64,000 nt of DNA from Ruegeria sp. ANG-R (lineage in GTDB: Bacteria > Pseudomonadota > Alphaproteobacteria > Rhodobacterales > Rhodobacteraceae). This document shows, piece after piece, positions 42,485 through 52,616 of the stretch. The notes below the pieces were generated by a model, which was not told where the DNA came from, ran no database searches, and saw nothing but the letters and a program-made list of their open reading frames with translations. Location: the NCBI RefSeq assembly GCF_000813985.1, contig NZ_JWLJ01000001.1:1476453-1540452 (forward strand), in the 5' to 3' direction. The translations under genes were made by a program, and so were the position numbers. Position 1 is the first letter of the stretch. Each line of letters starts with the position of its first letter.

Positions 42485-43980
42485 ATTTTACACGCCGCGC
42501 ATTCCTCGCCTCATCAACGGCATTGGTCCTCGTTCCAGCCGCCCATGCGACGGGTGGAAAGCAGTCATTTGACCGTAACACCGTGATTGAGATGGCCCGC
42601 GATCTCGCCAGCCGCCCGTATGCCGAACGTGAAATGGTACCGCAGGAGTGGCAGGATCTCAGCTATGAGCAGTACCGCTCGATCCGCTTTCAGTTAGACA
42701 AAGGGCTTTGGTACAATACCCAATCTCCGTTCGAGGTGGATTTCTTCGCGCCGGGGCTTTACTTCCCCCGCGCCGTGCAGATTGCGACTGTCGATCACGG
42801 TCAGGTGACACCTGTTGCCTTTGATCTGGACATGTTCACCAAGAGCGAAGATGTTCCCCAATTGCCGGCAGATGAAACACTGGGCTTTTCTGGCTTCCGC
42901 CTGCGCGCCGAGATGCACCGCCCCGGGATGACCGACGAATTCTGTGTCTTTCAGGGGGCCAGCTATTTCCGCGCCATCGGGCTGCACGAGGCCTACGGCC
43001 TGTCTGCGCGCGGTCTGGCCCTGAAAACCGGCGACCCTGATGGCGAGGAATTTCCCGATTTCATTCGCTTCTGGCTTGAAAAACCCGCACCAGGACAGCG
43101 GAACATGGTGGTTCACGCCCTGATGGACAGCCCCAGCGTCAGCGGCGCCTACCGGTTTGAAATCACGCCGGGCGAGGACACCATCATGGATGTCAGCGCA
43201 ACGCTATTTCCACGCTCTGAACTGACCCATGTGGGCATCGCGCCGGGCACGTCGATGTTCCTGTTCGATCAGACAAATCACAGCCGGTTTGATGATTTCC
43301 GCCCGGCGGTTCATGACAGCGACGGGTTGCTGATCCGAAACGGCGCAGGCGAGGCCCTGTGGCGGCCGCTGGCCAATCCGACGCGCCTGCAGATTTCATC
43401 ATTCGTTGATATGAACCCGCGCGGTTTCGGCCTGATGCAGCGCAAACGTGAATTCTCGGACTATGCCGACCTTGAAGCCAACTATCACAAGCGCCCAAGC
43501 TTGTGGGTCGAACCCAATGGAGATTGGGGCAAAGGCTCGGTCACATTGGTCGAGATACCCGCCGATCAGGAAATCTATGACAATATCGTCGCCTACTGGC
43601 GCCCGACAGAGCCCTATGCAGCAGGCAGTCAGGTCGATCTGTCCTATCGCCTGATCTGGGGCGAGGAGCCTCAGCGTACGCCGATGCCACGTGTGATCGA
43701 CACCGCGATGGGAGACAACACCTTCGGCGAGGGCCGTCTTGCCGTTATCGATTTCGAAGCGAGCGAGTTGTTCGACGATCCCGAGGCCATCACTATTTTT
43801 GTGGATTCGCCCCACGCCGAAACATCCGATGGCGTTCTGCAGCGCAACCCCGATACGGGCGGCCTGCGACTGGCATTCTCGTTCGAACCGGGCGATCGGA
43901 ACCATGTGGAACTGCGCGCTCAGTTGCTGAAAGACAAGCAACCGGCCTCCGAGGTCTGGCTGTATCGTTGGACCTCATGA
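42481..43980 (+). CDS. opgG: Periplasmic glucan biosynthesis protein OpgG/OpgD
   Basis: 499 residues. A signal peptide with NFTRRAFLASSTALVLVPAAHA (twin-arginine-like) precedes the MdoG domain: FDRNTVIEMARDLASRPYAE, DLSYEQYRSIRF, APGLYFPRAVQI and the C-terminal Ig-like region with LIWGEEPQ. OpgG acts in the periplasm on the glucan backbone during synthesis. The TAT-like signal is closer to OpgD in E. coli, but operon position argues for the OpgG role. Stop overlaps the opgH start by four bases. Confidence 0.93.
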   Translation: MNFTRRAFLASSTALVLVPAAHATGGKQSFDRNTVIEMARDLASRPYAEREMVPQEWQDLSYEQYRSIRFQLDKGLWYNTQSPFEVDFFAPGLYFPRAVQIATVDHGQVTPVAFDLDMFTKSEDVPQLPADETLGFSGFRLRAEMHRPGMTDEFCVFQGASYFRAIGLHEAYGLSARGLALKTGDPDGEEFPDFIRFWLEKPAPGQRNMVVHALMDSPSVSGAYRFEITPGEDTIMDVSATLFPRSELTHVGIAPGTSMFLFDQTNHSRFDDFRPAVHDSDGLLIRNGAGEALWRPLANPTRLQISSFVDMNPRGFGLMQRKREFSDYADLEANYHKRPSLWVEPNGDWGKGSVTLVEIPADQEIYDNIVAYWRPTEPYAAGSQVDLSYRLIWGEEPQRTPMPRVIDTAMGDNTFGEGRLAVIDFEASELFDDPEAITIFVDSPHAETSDGVLQRNPDTGGLRLAFSFEPGDRNHVELRAQLLKDKQPASEVWLYRWTS

Positions 43981-45848
43981 ATCGCGATCTTCATATCATG
44001 CCGCCCGAGGCCCCGCTTGCGATGCCAGCACAGAACTTTGCGCAAGGTTTCCGCGATGCGCAGGTGCCTGCGGGCCGTCGGAGACCTTCTGCCGGGTTCT
44101 GGCGCGCACTGGCCTTTTCTCCGGCGATGGCCGCCGCGCTTGGCCTGCTCTGGGTCATGTCCGACTGGTTCAGCGCCGAGGGGATCAACCTGGTCGAGGG
44201 CATCTTGCTGACGTTGATCTCGTTCAATTTCTTCTGGATATCTTTCACCGTCTGCACCGTGTTGCTGGGCATGATATCGTTGTCCCGGCAGGAACAACCC
44301 AGACGTGAGGGCAGCCCGCAACCCTTGCGCGTGGCGCTGTTGACCCCGGTCTATAACGAAGTGCCCTGGAACGTGCTGGGCAATGCCCGCACGATGCTTG
44401 AAGACCTGAAAAAACGCGGCGATCAGCATCATTATGCCATGTTCATCCTGTCCGACACGCGCGACCCCGAGATCGCGGCACAGGAACAGGCCAGCGTCGA
44501 GGCGCTGAGAACAACTTTGGCACCGGGGCTGGAGCTCTACTACCGCCGCCGCCCTGAAAACACGGATCGCAAAGTCGGCAACATTGCCGATTGGGTCAGC
44601 CGTTGGGGCGCAGACTGGGATGCGATGCTGGTGCTGGATGCTGACAGCCTGATGACCGGTCGCGCGATCACCCGCCTGACGGATGCGCTGGCCCGTGATC
44701 CTGGCGCTGGTCTGATCCAGAGCTATCCGCAACTGATCGGCGCGCAATCGGTCTTTGCCCGGATGCAGCAGTTTGCCAATGGCGTCTACGGCATCGCCTT
44801 CGCGGAAGGTCTTGCACGCTGGTGTGGGCAAGAGGGCAACTATTGGGGTCACAACGCCATCATTCGCACCCGCGCCTTCGCCTCCAGCGCGGGACTGCCC
44901 AAGCTGCGGTCGTACGGCGGTCAGGACAAGCTGATCATGAGCCACGACTTTGTCGAGGCCGGGCTGCTGCGCCGCGCCGGATGGGCCGTGCGCTTTTTGC
45001 CGCGCATCCGCGGATCTTATGAAGAAACACCACCCACGCTGATTGACCATGCCATGCGCGACCGCCGTTGGTGTCAGGGCAACCTGCAGCACCTGAAACT
45101 GCTGGGTTCGACGGGATTCCGCGCGGTCTCGCGGTTCCATATGTTCCACGGCGCGGTGGGCTATCTGATGTCTCCACTGTGGTTCGCGCTGTTGGTGATG
45201 TGGGCGTTGATCGGTCAGGGCAAAGAGGCCTCGGTCCTGCACTATTTCAGCCCGGACAACCCGCTGTTCCCGCAATGGCCCGAAATGTCCGAGACGCGCC
45301 ACGTGCTGATCATTCTGGTGATGTACGCGATGCTGCTGGCGCCGAAGGTTCTGGGCGTGGCTGCCCTACCCCTCAGCGGTGTACGCTATTCCGATTTCGG
45401 GGGCGCACGGAAGTTCTTCACCTCGTTCCTGTCCGAAGTTGTTCTGTCGATCCTGTACGCCCCGATCCTGATGGTACAGCAGATGATCGCGGTCTTCCGA
45501 ACCGCGCTGGGTATCCAAAAGGGGTGGTCCCCTCAGGCGCGTGACGGGGGCAGCTATGGCCTGCGCACGCTGATCCTGTGCCACGCGCTGGAAACCGTCA
45601 GCGGCGTGGCGCTAAGCGTTGGTATCCTTGCCGGTCTGGTCTCTGTCTGGCTGGCCCCGATCGCGATCAGTCTGGCGCTGGCGATTCCACTTTCGGCGCT
45701 CAGCGGCGTATCTGCGGGAACCGCACGCCGGATGGTCGGGATGCGCGAAGACTTCAGCGAGCCTGCCATTACCCGTGCGGCCCGACGTTATCGCAACGAA
45801 CTAAAGGACCTGATCGAAGGCAAGGGCGTCGTCACTCCGGCGGAATGA
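43977..45848 (+). CDS. opgH: Glucan glucosyltransferase OpgH
   Basis: 623-residue inner-membrane glycosyltransferase that polymerises UDP-glucose into the periplasmic glucan backbone. Two N-terminal helices are followed by the GT-A domain: ALLTPVYNEVP near residue 118, MLVLDADSLMTGRAI (DXD) near 218, and the QXXRW-type site in RDRRWCQGNLQHLKLLGSTG near 362, then several C-terminal helices. Shorter than E. coli OpgH (847), lacking its long N-terminal extension. Start at 43977 for the overlap with opgG. Confidence 0.95.
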   Translation: MNRDLHIMPPEAPLAMPAQNFAQGFRDAQVPAGRRRPSAGFWRALAFSPAMAAALGLLWVMSDWFSAEGINLVEGILLTLISFNFFWISFTVCTVLLGMISLSRQEQPRREGSPQPLRVALLTPVYNEVPWNVLGNARTMLEDLKKRGDQHHYAMFILSDTRDPEIAAQEQASVEALRTTLAPGLELYYRRRPENTDRKVGNIADWVSRWGADWDAMLVLDADSLMTGRAITRLTDALARDPGAGLIQSYPQLIGAQSVFARMQQFANGVYGIAFAEGLARWCGQEGNYWGHNAIIRTRAFASSAGLPKLRSYGGQDKLIMSHDFVEAGLLRRAGWAVRFLPRIRGSYEETPPTLIDHAMRDRRWCQGNLQHLKLLGSTGFRAVSRFHMFHGAVGYLMSPLWFALLVMWALIGQGKEASVLHYFSPDNPLFPQWPEMSETRHVLIILVMYAMLLAPKVLGVAALPLSGVRYSDFGGARKFFTSFLSEVVLSILYAPILMVQQMIAVFRTALGIQKGWSPQARDGGSYGLRTLILCHALETVSGVALSVGILAGLVSVWLAPIAISLALAIPLSALSGVSAGTARRMVGMREDFSEPAITRAARRYRNELKDLIEGKGVVTPAE

Positions 45849-46664
45849 TCAACTGCCGGGCAACCCCTCGTACCAGTCGGCCATCATATCCGCCCATCCT
45901 GTCGGCACCGTATGGCCGCCCGGAAACAGCGCGAACTCCAGCGCACTGCCTTCGGCACACCCCATCCAGTTCCGGCGCATAAACTGGCCTGTGGTTGAAA
46001 ACCCGCTGGGCTTGGTATCTTCGCACTCATTGGCGACCCGCCAGATTTCCAGCCCGGCAAAGATATCACCTTGATGAAAGCGACCGCCGCCCAGAATGCG
46101 CCCTTCCAGCGGAACCACGTTATCGGTCCAGCCATGGGTATGAAACAGGCGCACGGGGCCCTCGCACGTCTCCGGATGAGGCCTCCAGAAGCCGCCCGAG
46201 ACCGGGGCGTAGGCCGAAAACGTGTCCGGCGCGGCACAGGCCAGATAGTAGACCATGAACGCGCCTGCGGAGAAACCGCTCAGCACCACATGATCGGGAT
46301 CAATGCCAAAGCGGTTGGCTGCATCCTGTACGGCCTCGTTTAAGAAGGCTGCCTCATCGCGCCCTTCCCATCCCGGAAAGAAGTTCCAGCTTTGCCGCCC
46401 ATTCCGCGTGGACCCTTCGGGGGCCATCACGGCGTAACCCCGGTCGAGCAGCGGCTCGACCATGGATCGGTTCTTCAGCGTGCCGGTTCCTGTGCCGCCA
46501 TATCCGTGCAGAAACACGACAAGCGGCGGATTCTCGGCGGCGGGCAGCTCGATCTGATAAGCGCCCGCCTCTGTCTCGCACATCCCGTCTTCGTCGCCGC
46601 AGGTGGCAAGGGCGGTCTGCCCTACAAACGCCAGTCCGAGGGCCAGCCAGTGTTTCACACGCAT
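45849..46664 (-). CDS. Secreted esterase of the polyhydroxybutyrate depolymerase/feruloyl esterase-like group
   Basis: 271 residues with a signal peptide (MRVKHWLALGLAFVGQTALA). The alpha/beta hydrolase core shows PPLVVFLHGYGGTGTGT near residue 50, the nucleophile motif VVLSGFSAGAFMVYYLAC near 145, a later Asp in HTHGWTDNVVP and a His in FPGGHTVPTGW. The LpqC/PhaZ-like family hydrolyses short esters; no PHB-binding domain is seen. Start at 46664 has GAGG seven bases upstream and shares one base with the stop of the rhodanese gene upstream. Confidence 0.85.
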   Translation of the reverse strand: MRVKHWLALGLAFVGQTALATCGDEDGMCETEAGAYQIELPAAENPPLVVFLHGYGGTGTGTLKNRSMVEPLLDRGYAVMAPEGSTRNGRQSWNFFPGWEGRDEAAFLNEAVQDAANRFGIDPDHVVLSGFSAGAFMVYYLACAAPDTFSAYAPVSGGFWRPHPETCEGPVRLFHTHGWTDNVVPLEGRILGGGRFHQGDIFAGLEIWRVANECEDTKPSGFSTTGQFMRRNWMGCAEGSALEFALFPGGHTVPTGWADMMADWYEGLPGS

Positions 46665-47134
46665 CACGTATCCTCTTTGTAACCGTTGACGGGCAAACCC
46701 GCCCTTACCCAGCCGGGTCCTGCGGCAGAGCCCAGCATCCCTTCGGGAACATCGATTATATTGCTGAAACCGGCCTCGGTCAGTTGATTGCTCAACCGTG
46801 CCGAACGTACGCCGCGTGCGCAGATCAGCGCGATGGGTGCCGTGCGATTTCCGCCCGTCAACCGATCCAGCGCCTGTACAAAATCATCCCGACGCATATC
46901 GATTGGATGCGCCCCGTCGCCAACACCAGTTGATCGCCATTCGCGCGGCGTTCGGATATCGATCAGGTAAACCGCGCCCTCCTGCGCCTGCTGATGGGCG
47001 TTGGAAACCGTGATCTGGACGCCTGCATAGTTCTGCGGGATCAACCGGTATTCGCGGATGGCAAACCCACCGACGAGAGCGCCCCCCGCCCCCAGCAAAA
47101 CCCACCGGCGGGCTCTGTTGCCTTGTTCCGCCAC
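46664..47134 (-). CDS. Membrane-anchored rhodanese-like protein
   Basis: About 156 residues. One N-terminal hydrophobic helix (RRWVLLGAGGALVGGFAI) is followed by a single rhodanese domain with the active-site Cys in IALICARGVRSARLS near residue 109 and the EAGFSNIIDVPEGMLG end. It probably faces the periplasm and handles sulfane sulfur. The GTG at 47134 is preferred because AGGAGG lies six bases upstream; ATG codons 5 and 10 codons further upstream are alternatives. Coupled to the esterase gene through TGATG. Confidence 0.8.
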   Translation of the reverse strand: MAEQGNRARRWVLLGAGGALVGGFAIREYRLIPQNYAGVQITVSNAHQQAQEGAVYLIDIRTPREWRSTGVGDGAHPIDMRRDDFVQALDRLTGGNRTAPIALICARGVRSARLSNQLTEAGFSNIIDVPEGMLGSAAGPGWVRAGLPVNGYKEDT

Positions 47135-47318
47135 GTTGAGCCTCCTCATTTGTTCTCGGGTCATATCACAGCCCGACCCCCAATTCGCGGCTCTGTTTGC
47201 GATAGATGTTCAAGATCGTGTCATCGTCCTGCAATCTGTACCATGACAGCGACCACCTGCAAAAAATGGCCCAATCGCTGGACAGTTCGGGATTTTTCCT
47301 TACAAAATCAGGACTACC

Positions 47319-50216
47319 TTGACCGCCCAGACCGGAGTATCGCACTTGTCCCTATTCCTTATCGCGGCCCTTCCCTTTCTCGGAGCTGTGTTTCCAGCCC
47401 TCCTGATCCGGGCAGGACGAAACGCAGCAGCATCCGCGGCCGGGTTGACCACCTTCCTCGCCCTCATGGGGCTGTTGATCCACATCCCCAGCGTTATGCG
47501 CGGAGATGTTGTGACGGCACGGTTCGACTGGATACCGGGGCTGGGACTGAACGCGAATTTCATGCTGGACGGGCTGGGCTTTCTATTCGCGCTGCTGATT
47601 CTGGGCATTGGCCTCCTGATCATTCTATACGCGCGATTCTACCTGTCCCGCGAAGACCCAATGGGGCAGTTTTATACTTATCTGCTGCTGTTTCAGGGTG
47701 CGATGGTCGGAATCGTTCTGTCCGACAACGTCCTTCTTCTGCTTATTTTCTGGGAGCTTACGTCGCTTAGCTCATTCCTTCTGATCGGATATTGGAGGCA
47801 TCTGCCCGAAGGACGTCAGGGCGCACGTATGGCGCTGGCGGTGACCGGTTCAGGCGGATTGGCAATGATCGCGGGGATGCTGATTCTGGGTAATATTGTC
47901 GGCTCCTACGACCTCAGCGTGATCCTGCAAAATAAAGACCTGATTCAGACATCGCCCTATTACCTGCCCGCTCTGATCCTCATTCTGCTTGGCTGTTTCA
48001 CCAAGTCGGCGCAGTTTCCGTTCCACTTCTGGCTGCCGCACGCCATGGCCGCGCCGACACCGGTTTCGGCCTACCTGCACTCGGCCACGATGGTGAAAGC
48101 CGGTCTGTTCTTGATGGCACGGATGTGGCCAGTGCTGGCTGGCACCGACGCCTGGTTCTACATCGTCGCTACAACCGGGCTGATCACCATGCTGATCGGT
48201 GCCGCCATCGCTTTGTTCAAGGACGACCTCAAAGCACTGCTTGCGTTCTCGACTGTCTCGCACCTTGGGCTGGTGACGATGCTGCTGGGCTTTGGCACCA
48301 AGATTGCCGTAGTCGCTGCCATTTTCCACATCATCAACCATGCAACGTTCAAAGCCGCCCTGTTCATGACCGCCGGCATCATTGACCATGAGGCCGGCAC
48401 ACGGGACATAAAGCGGCTTGGCGGGTTGCGCCATCTGATGCCGATCACCTTCACCATCGGCACTGTTGCTGCGTTGTCGATGGCTGGTCTGCCTCCGCTG
48501 AACGGCTTCCTCTCGAAAGAGATGATGCTTGAGGAGACCGTGCACACCACCTGGCTGCACTCGCACTATCTGGTGCCGGGGCTGGCGCTGCTCGCGGCGT
48601 TGTTTTCCGCTGCCTATTCCTTCCGTTTTGTTGCGCACGTCTTTCTGGGACCCGAGCGCGAAGACTATCCGACACACCCGCACGATCCGCCCGTCGGCCT
48701 ATGGCTGGCTCCGGCATTCCTTGTGGTGTTGGTCGTCCTGATCGGCCTTTACTCGGCTGCCATCGTTGGCCCGCTTGTTGCCGTGGTTTCAAGCGCGGTA
48801 GTCGGCGGTGAGAAGCTACCCTATTATTCTCTGAAGCTTTGGCACGGCTTTACACCCGCTCTTTATATGTCCGTGGTTGCGACGCTGGGCGGCTTGTTCC
48901 TGTTGTCGCTGCACAAGCGCGGTGAGCAAATCTGGAATGCACTGCCCCGCCCAGAGGCCAAGGTGATCTTCGACGCGATCATCGGCGCCCTCACCCGCCT
49001 CAGTTGCTGGATTACCGATGAGCTGCACAACGGCGTGATCAGTCGCTACGCAATCATCCTGATAACCTTCACCGTCGGACTTGGGTATTACGCCTATTCC
49101 ACTGGTACGATTGGTGTCGAAACACGCATACCTCTGCCCGCGCAGCCCATTCCAATCATCGGCTGGATCTGTCTGGTGGGCGCGACACTGGCGATCATGT
49201 GGTTCCACCGTAATCGCCTGCTTTCACTGGTGTTGATCGGCGTCGTCGGCCTGATCGTTTCGATGGCCTTCAACTATCTCTCGGCCCCGGATCTGGCGCT
49301 GACACAGATTTCGGTCGAGGTGGTGACGATGATCCTGTTGCTGCTGTCGCTGAACTTTCTGCCGACCGAGACGCCATGGGACAGCAGCGCATCGCGCCGT
49401 TGGCGGGATGCCGCGATATCCGTTGTTGCCGGGATTGGTTCAGGCGCTTTGATCTATGCTCTGATGATGCGGGACTTTGCATTTCCGACCATCTCGGATT
49501 TCCATTTGGCGAATTCGTACAAAGGTGGCGGCGGCACCAATGTGGTCAACGTCATCCTCGTCGACTTCCGGGGCTTTGATACCTTTGGCGAGATCATCGT
49601 TCTGGGCATCGCCGCATTGATCATCTTTGCGCTGACCGAGGCGGTTCTGAGCACTAATGTTCGCGGCTACTTGCTGAACCGCAAACCGCATTGGCCGCAA
49701 TCGGGCGACTCACACCCGCTGATGATGGTTGTCGCCACACGGGTGATGATGCCGATTGCCCTGATGGTTGGCGCTTACATCTTCTTCCGCGGCCATAACC
49801 AGCCCGGCGGCGGCTTTATCGCCGGCCTGATCGTCGCCATCGCCTATCTGATGCAATACATGGCAAGCGGGTACACATGGGCCATCGAGCGACAGCGGTT
49901 CTACTATCACGGGACCATCGGCTGGGGCGTCCTGATCGCCGCTGCCACGGGCTTGGGTGCATGGTTCAACGAGCGCCCGTTCCTGACCAGCGATTTCGGC
50001 TATATCCACTGGCCACCACTGGAGGAGTTCGAATGGGCCACCGCAATCCTGTTCGATACCGGGGTATTCCTTGCGGTTCTGGGTGCCGTGATGCTAGCGC
50101 TCGACAGTCTGTCACGCTTTGCGTGGCAGCCGGGAATGGCGCAGGAATTCCCGATGGATATCAACCCGCTGCGGGACGACCCTCCTGAAGAAGAACAAGA
50201 GAAGGAGCAGGCCTGA
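47319..50216 (+). CDS. mrpA: Na+/H+ antiporter subunit MrpA with fused MrpB domain
   Basis: 965 residues. The N-terminal about 500 form the NuoL-like proton-channel domain (FYTYLLLFQGAMVGIVLSDN, LLIFWELTSLSSFLLIGYW, HAMAAPTPVSAYLHSATMVK). The rest holds the MrpA C-terminal and MrpB parts (GRGHNQPGGGF-like FFRGHNQPGGGFIAGL near residue 822), so no separate mrpB exists. Start is TTG at 47319 with AGGA six bases upstream. First gene of the six-gene operon that exports Na+ in exchange for protons, important in seawater. Confidence 0.95.
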   Translation: MTAQTGVSHLSLFLIAALPFLGAVFPALLIRAGRNAAASAAGLTTFLALMGLLIHIPSVMRGDVVTARFDWIPGLGLNANFMLDGLGFLFALLILGIGLLIILYARFYLSREDPMGQFYTYLLLFQGAMVGIVLSDNVLLLLIFWELTSLSSFLLIGYWRHLPEGRQGARMALAVTGSGGLAMIAGMLILGNIVGSYDLSVILQNKDLIQTSPYYLPALILILLGCFTKSAQFPFHFWLPHAMAAPTPVSAYLHSATMVKAGLFLMARMWPVLAGTDAWFYIVATTGLITMLIGAAIALFKDDLKALLAFSTVSHLGLVTMLLGFGTKIAVVAAIFHIINHATFKAALFMTAGIIDHEAGTRDIKRLGGLRHLMPITFTIGTVAALSMAGLPPLNGFLSKEMMLEETVHTTWLHSHYLVPGLALLAALFSAAYSFRFVAHVFLGPEREDYPTHPHDPPVGLWLAPAFLVVLVVLIGLYSAAIVGPLVAVVSSAVVGGEKLPYYSLKLWHGFTPALYMSVVATLGGLFLLSLHKRGEQIWNALPRPEAKVIFDAIIGALTRLSCWITDELHNGVISRYAIILITFTVGLGYYAYSTGTIGVETRIPLPAQPIPIIGWICLVGATLAIMWFHRNRLLSLVLIGVVGLIVSMAFNYLSAPDLALTQISVEVVTMILLLLSLNFLPTETPWDSSASRRWRDAAISVVAGIGSGALIYALMMRDFAFPTISDFHLANSYKGGGGTNVVNVILVDFRGFDTFGEIIVLGIAALIIFALTEAVLSTNVRGYLLNRKPHWPQSGDSHPLMMVVATRVMMPIALMVGAYIFFRGHNQPGGGFIAGLIVAIAYLMQYMASGYTWAIERQRFYYHGTIGWGVLIAAATGLGAWFNERPFLTSDFGYIHWPPLEEFEWATAILFDTGVFLAVLGAVMLALDSLSRFAWQPGMAQEFPMDINPLRDDPPEEEQEKEQA

Positions 50217-50575
50217 TGGAAGCGCTCGTAGCCTCTGCCGTAGGCGTCATGACCGCCGCCGGGATTTTCCTGATCCTGCGCCGCCGGACGTTTCCGGTGA
50301 TTCTGGGTCTGTCACTGCTGACCTACGCAGTGAACGTGTTCCTGTTCGCAACCGGACGGCTTGCACTGGATGCGCCAGCCGTTCTGAACAAATACGAGGA
50401 TGTGCCCTATACCGATCCGCTGCCGCAGGCGCTGGTGCTGACGGCCATCGTGATCTCGTTCGGCATGACCGCAGTGATCGTGATGATCTCGCTGTCCGCC
50501 TATCTGTCCTCAAAAGATGACCATATCGACATGAGCGCAAGCGACAGCACGGACGCGCCGGGAGAAGACGCATGA
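50216..50575 (+). CDS. mrpC: Na+/H+ antiporter subunit MrpC
   Basis: 119 residues, NuoK-like with three membrane helices (ALVASAVGVMTAAGIFLIL, FPVILGLSLLTYAVNVFLF, and the third with ALVLTAIVISFGMTAVIVMI). The conserved PLPQALVLTAIVI segment is typical. The ATG overlaps the mrpA stop (TGATG) and the end overlaps mrpD by four bases. Confidence 0.94.
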   Translation: MEALVASAVGVMTAAGIFLILRRRTFPVILGLSLLTYAVNVFLFATGRLALDAPAVLNKYEDVPYTDPLPQALVLTAIVISFGMTAVIVMISLSAYLSSKDDHIDMSASDSTDAPGEDA

Positions 50576-52119
50576 ACCACTGGATCGTTGCGCCGATCGT
50601 CCTGCCCGCGATCCTGGCCCCGTTCATCATCATGGTGCTGCGGTACCATTTGGATTTGCAGCGCATTTTTTCGGTCGCAGGTGTGGTTGGTCTTCTGGGT
50701 ATCGCGCTGACCATTACCGCGCAGGCGACGACTGGTGAAATTCAGGTTTATGAGCTGGGAGATTGGCCCGCACCGTTTGGCATCGTGCTGGTGCTGGACC
50801 GTATGTCGGCGATGATGGTGCTGTTGACCGCTTTGCTGGCCCTGCCCATTGTCCTTTACGCCATCGGCTCGGGGTGGGATGACAGAGGCAAGCATTTCCA
50901 CGCCCTGTTCCATTTCCAGCTCATGGGAGTATGCGGTGCCTTCCTGACCGGCGATGCGTTCAACCTTTTCGTGTTTTTCGAAGTTCTGCTGATCGCCTCC
51001 TACGGCTTGATGACTCATGGCGGCGGCGCGGTACGGCTGAAGGCCGGGGTGCAATACGTCACCTATAACCTGCTGGGATCGACCCTGTTCCTGTTTGCGC
51101 TGGGGACCATCTATTCCGTGACCGGCACGCTTAATATGGCTGATCTCGCGGTCCGTGTGGCCGAAATCCCGCCTGAGGATACAGCTCTGCTGCGTGTCGG
51201 CGCGGTACTGCTGCTGTTGGTTTTCTGCATCAAGGCCGCTGTGCTGCCATTACACTTCTGGCTTCCCGCCAGTTACGCCAATGCACCGCTGCCTGTGGCG
51301 GCTCTGTTCGCGATCATGACCAAGGTCGGTGCCTATTCTATCTTGCGGGTATACACGCTCGCTTTTGGACCGGATGTCGCGGTGACTGAAGGGCTGGTGG
51401 GCACATGGCTGCAACCAGCTGCCATGGTGACCCTTGCGGTGGGTGCCATCGGCATTCTGGGTTCGCAACACATCGCGCGTATGGTTGCCTTCTGCGCCAT
51501 TACCTCGATGGGCACGCTTCTGATCGCCATCTCGCTGTTCAGTGAGGTCGCAACGGCTGCCGCGCTCTATTACATTTTCCACTCGACCCTTGCGACAGCA
51601 CTGCTGTTTCTTGTGGCGGACATGGTGATGGAACGCCGCGGCGGAGCCATCGCGCCAACGGCACCGATGCCGCAAACCGGCCTGATCTCGGCCCTGTTCT
51701 TTGTTGGTGCAATAGCGATGGCCGGGATGCCGCCGCTTTCGGGCTTCGTCGGCAAGCTTCTGGTTCTGGACGCATCGCGTGGCGCACCGGATGCCACCGC
51801 AGTCTGGGCAGTTATCCTGATCGGGTCCTTCGTCACCATAGTGGGTCTGGCCCGTGCGGGATCGCTGATTTTCTGGAAGAGCCATGATGCTCAGGTCGTT
51901 CCCCCGCCGGAGCCAGAAGATGAAGAGGCAACGGACATCGCCGTCGCAGCACCTGAGCCGCATCCGGGCCTCGCGTTCAGCTCGGTCTTTGGCGCGGTGC
52001 TTGGCCTGATTCTGCTGACGCTGTTTGCAGGGCCGGCATTGCAGTACACCAGTAAGACAGCAGAGCAGTTGTTTACACCCGACAACTACATCTCGGCTGT
52101 GCTAGGGAGGGAAGAATGA
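50572..52119 (+). CDS. mrpD: Na+/H+ antiporter subunit MrpD
   Basis: 515 residues, NuoN/NuoM-like with about 14 helices. FNLFVFFEVLLIASYGLMTH near residue 127, LPLHFWLPASYANAPLPVAA near 225 (with the conserved Lys in FCIKAAVLPLHFWLP) and AGMPPLSGFVGKLLVLDA near 384 are hallmarks of this family. Second proton-channel subunit of the complex. Four-base overlaps on both sides. Confidence 0.95.
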   Translation: MNHWIVAPIVLPAILAPFIIMVLRYHLDLQRIFSVAGVVGLLGIALTITAQATTGEIQVYELGDWPAPFGIVLVLDRMSAMMVLLTALLALPIVLYAIGSGWDDRGKHFHALFHFQLMGVCGAFLTGDAFNLFVFFEVLLIASYGLMTHGGGAVRLKAGVQYVTYNLLGSTLFLFALGTIYSVTGTLNMADLAVRVAEIPPEDTALLRVGAVLLLLVFCIKAAVLPLHFWLPASYANAPLPVAALFAIMTKVGAYSILRVYTLAFGPDVAVTEGLVGTWLQPAAMVTLAVGAIGILGSQHIARMVAFCAITSMGTLLIAISLFSEVATAAALYYIFHSTLATALLFLVADMVMERRGGAIAPTAPMPQTGLISALFFVGAIAMAGMPPLSGFVGKLLVLDASRGAPDATAVWAVILIGSFVTIVGLARAGSLIFWKSHDAQVVPPPEPEDEEATDIAVAAPEPHPGLAFSSVFGAVLGLILLTLFAGPALQYTSKTAEQLFTPDNYISAVLGREE

Positions 52120-52616
52120 TCAAGCTGCTGCATCGGATATTCCCGCATCCTCACCTGACCATTCTGCTTACTCTGGTCTGGATGCTGCTGGCGAACTCGC
52201 CGTCATTGAACTCGCTGGTGTTTGGCCTGTTGCTGGGGATCATCATTCCGTTCATCACGCAGCCCTATTGGCCCGATCGGCCCAAGCTGCGCAACTGGCC
52301 AATGGTCGTTGAATACATGCTTGTCGTCCTGTGGGACATCGTGATGGCAAATATCACGGTTGCCCGGATCATTCTGTTCAAACGGGATGCCGACCGTCGA
52401 CCGGCCTTTGTCAGCGTACCTCTGGAACTGCGCACGCCCGAAGCCATCACAGTACTGGCCGGGACCATCACCATGACACCGGGCACCGTCAGTTGCGATC
52501 TGTCCGCACAAGGGCACAACCTGCTGGTTCATTGCCTGGATGCGCCAAACCCCGAAGAAGTACGGGACGAAATCAAACGCCGCTACGAGCGCCGCCTCAA
52601 GGAGATTTTCGAATGA
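52116..52616 (+). CDS. mrpE: Na+/H+ antiporter subunit MrpE
   Basis: 166 residues, with two N-terminal membrane helices (LTILLTLVWMLLANSPSLNS and following LVFGLLLGIIIPFI) and a cytoplasmic domain containing ITVLAGTITMTPGTVSCDLS, the conserved MrpE motif. It is needed for assembly rather than ion passage. Overlaps mrpD and mrpF by four bases each. Confidence 0.93.
   Translation: MIKLLHRIFPHPHLTILLTLVWMLLANSPSLNSLVFGLLLGIIIPFITQPYWPDRPKLRNWPMVVEYMLVVLWDIVMANITVARIILFKRDADRRPAFVSVPLELRTPEAITVLAGTITMTPGTVSCDLSAQGHNLLVHCLDAPNPEEVRDEIKRRYERRLKEIFE

Noticed and set aside
43920..45302. 460-codon minus-strand frame opposite opgH
   Set aside because: Antisense shadow of opgH; composition is that of a reversed membrane/glycosyltransferase gene.
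45849..46664. Assignment as a true polyhydroxybutyrate depolymerase
   Set aside because: The hydrolase core fits, but no substrate-binding domain or PHB genes are present, so only the broad esterase group is named.
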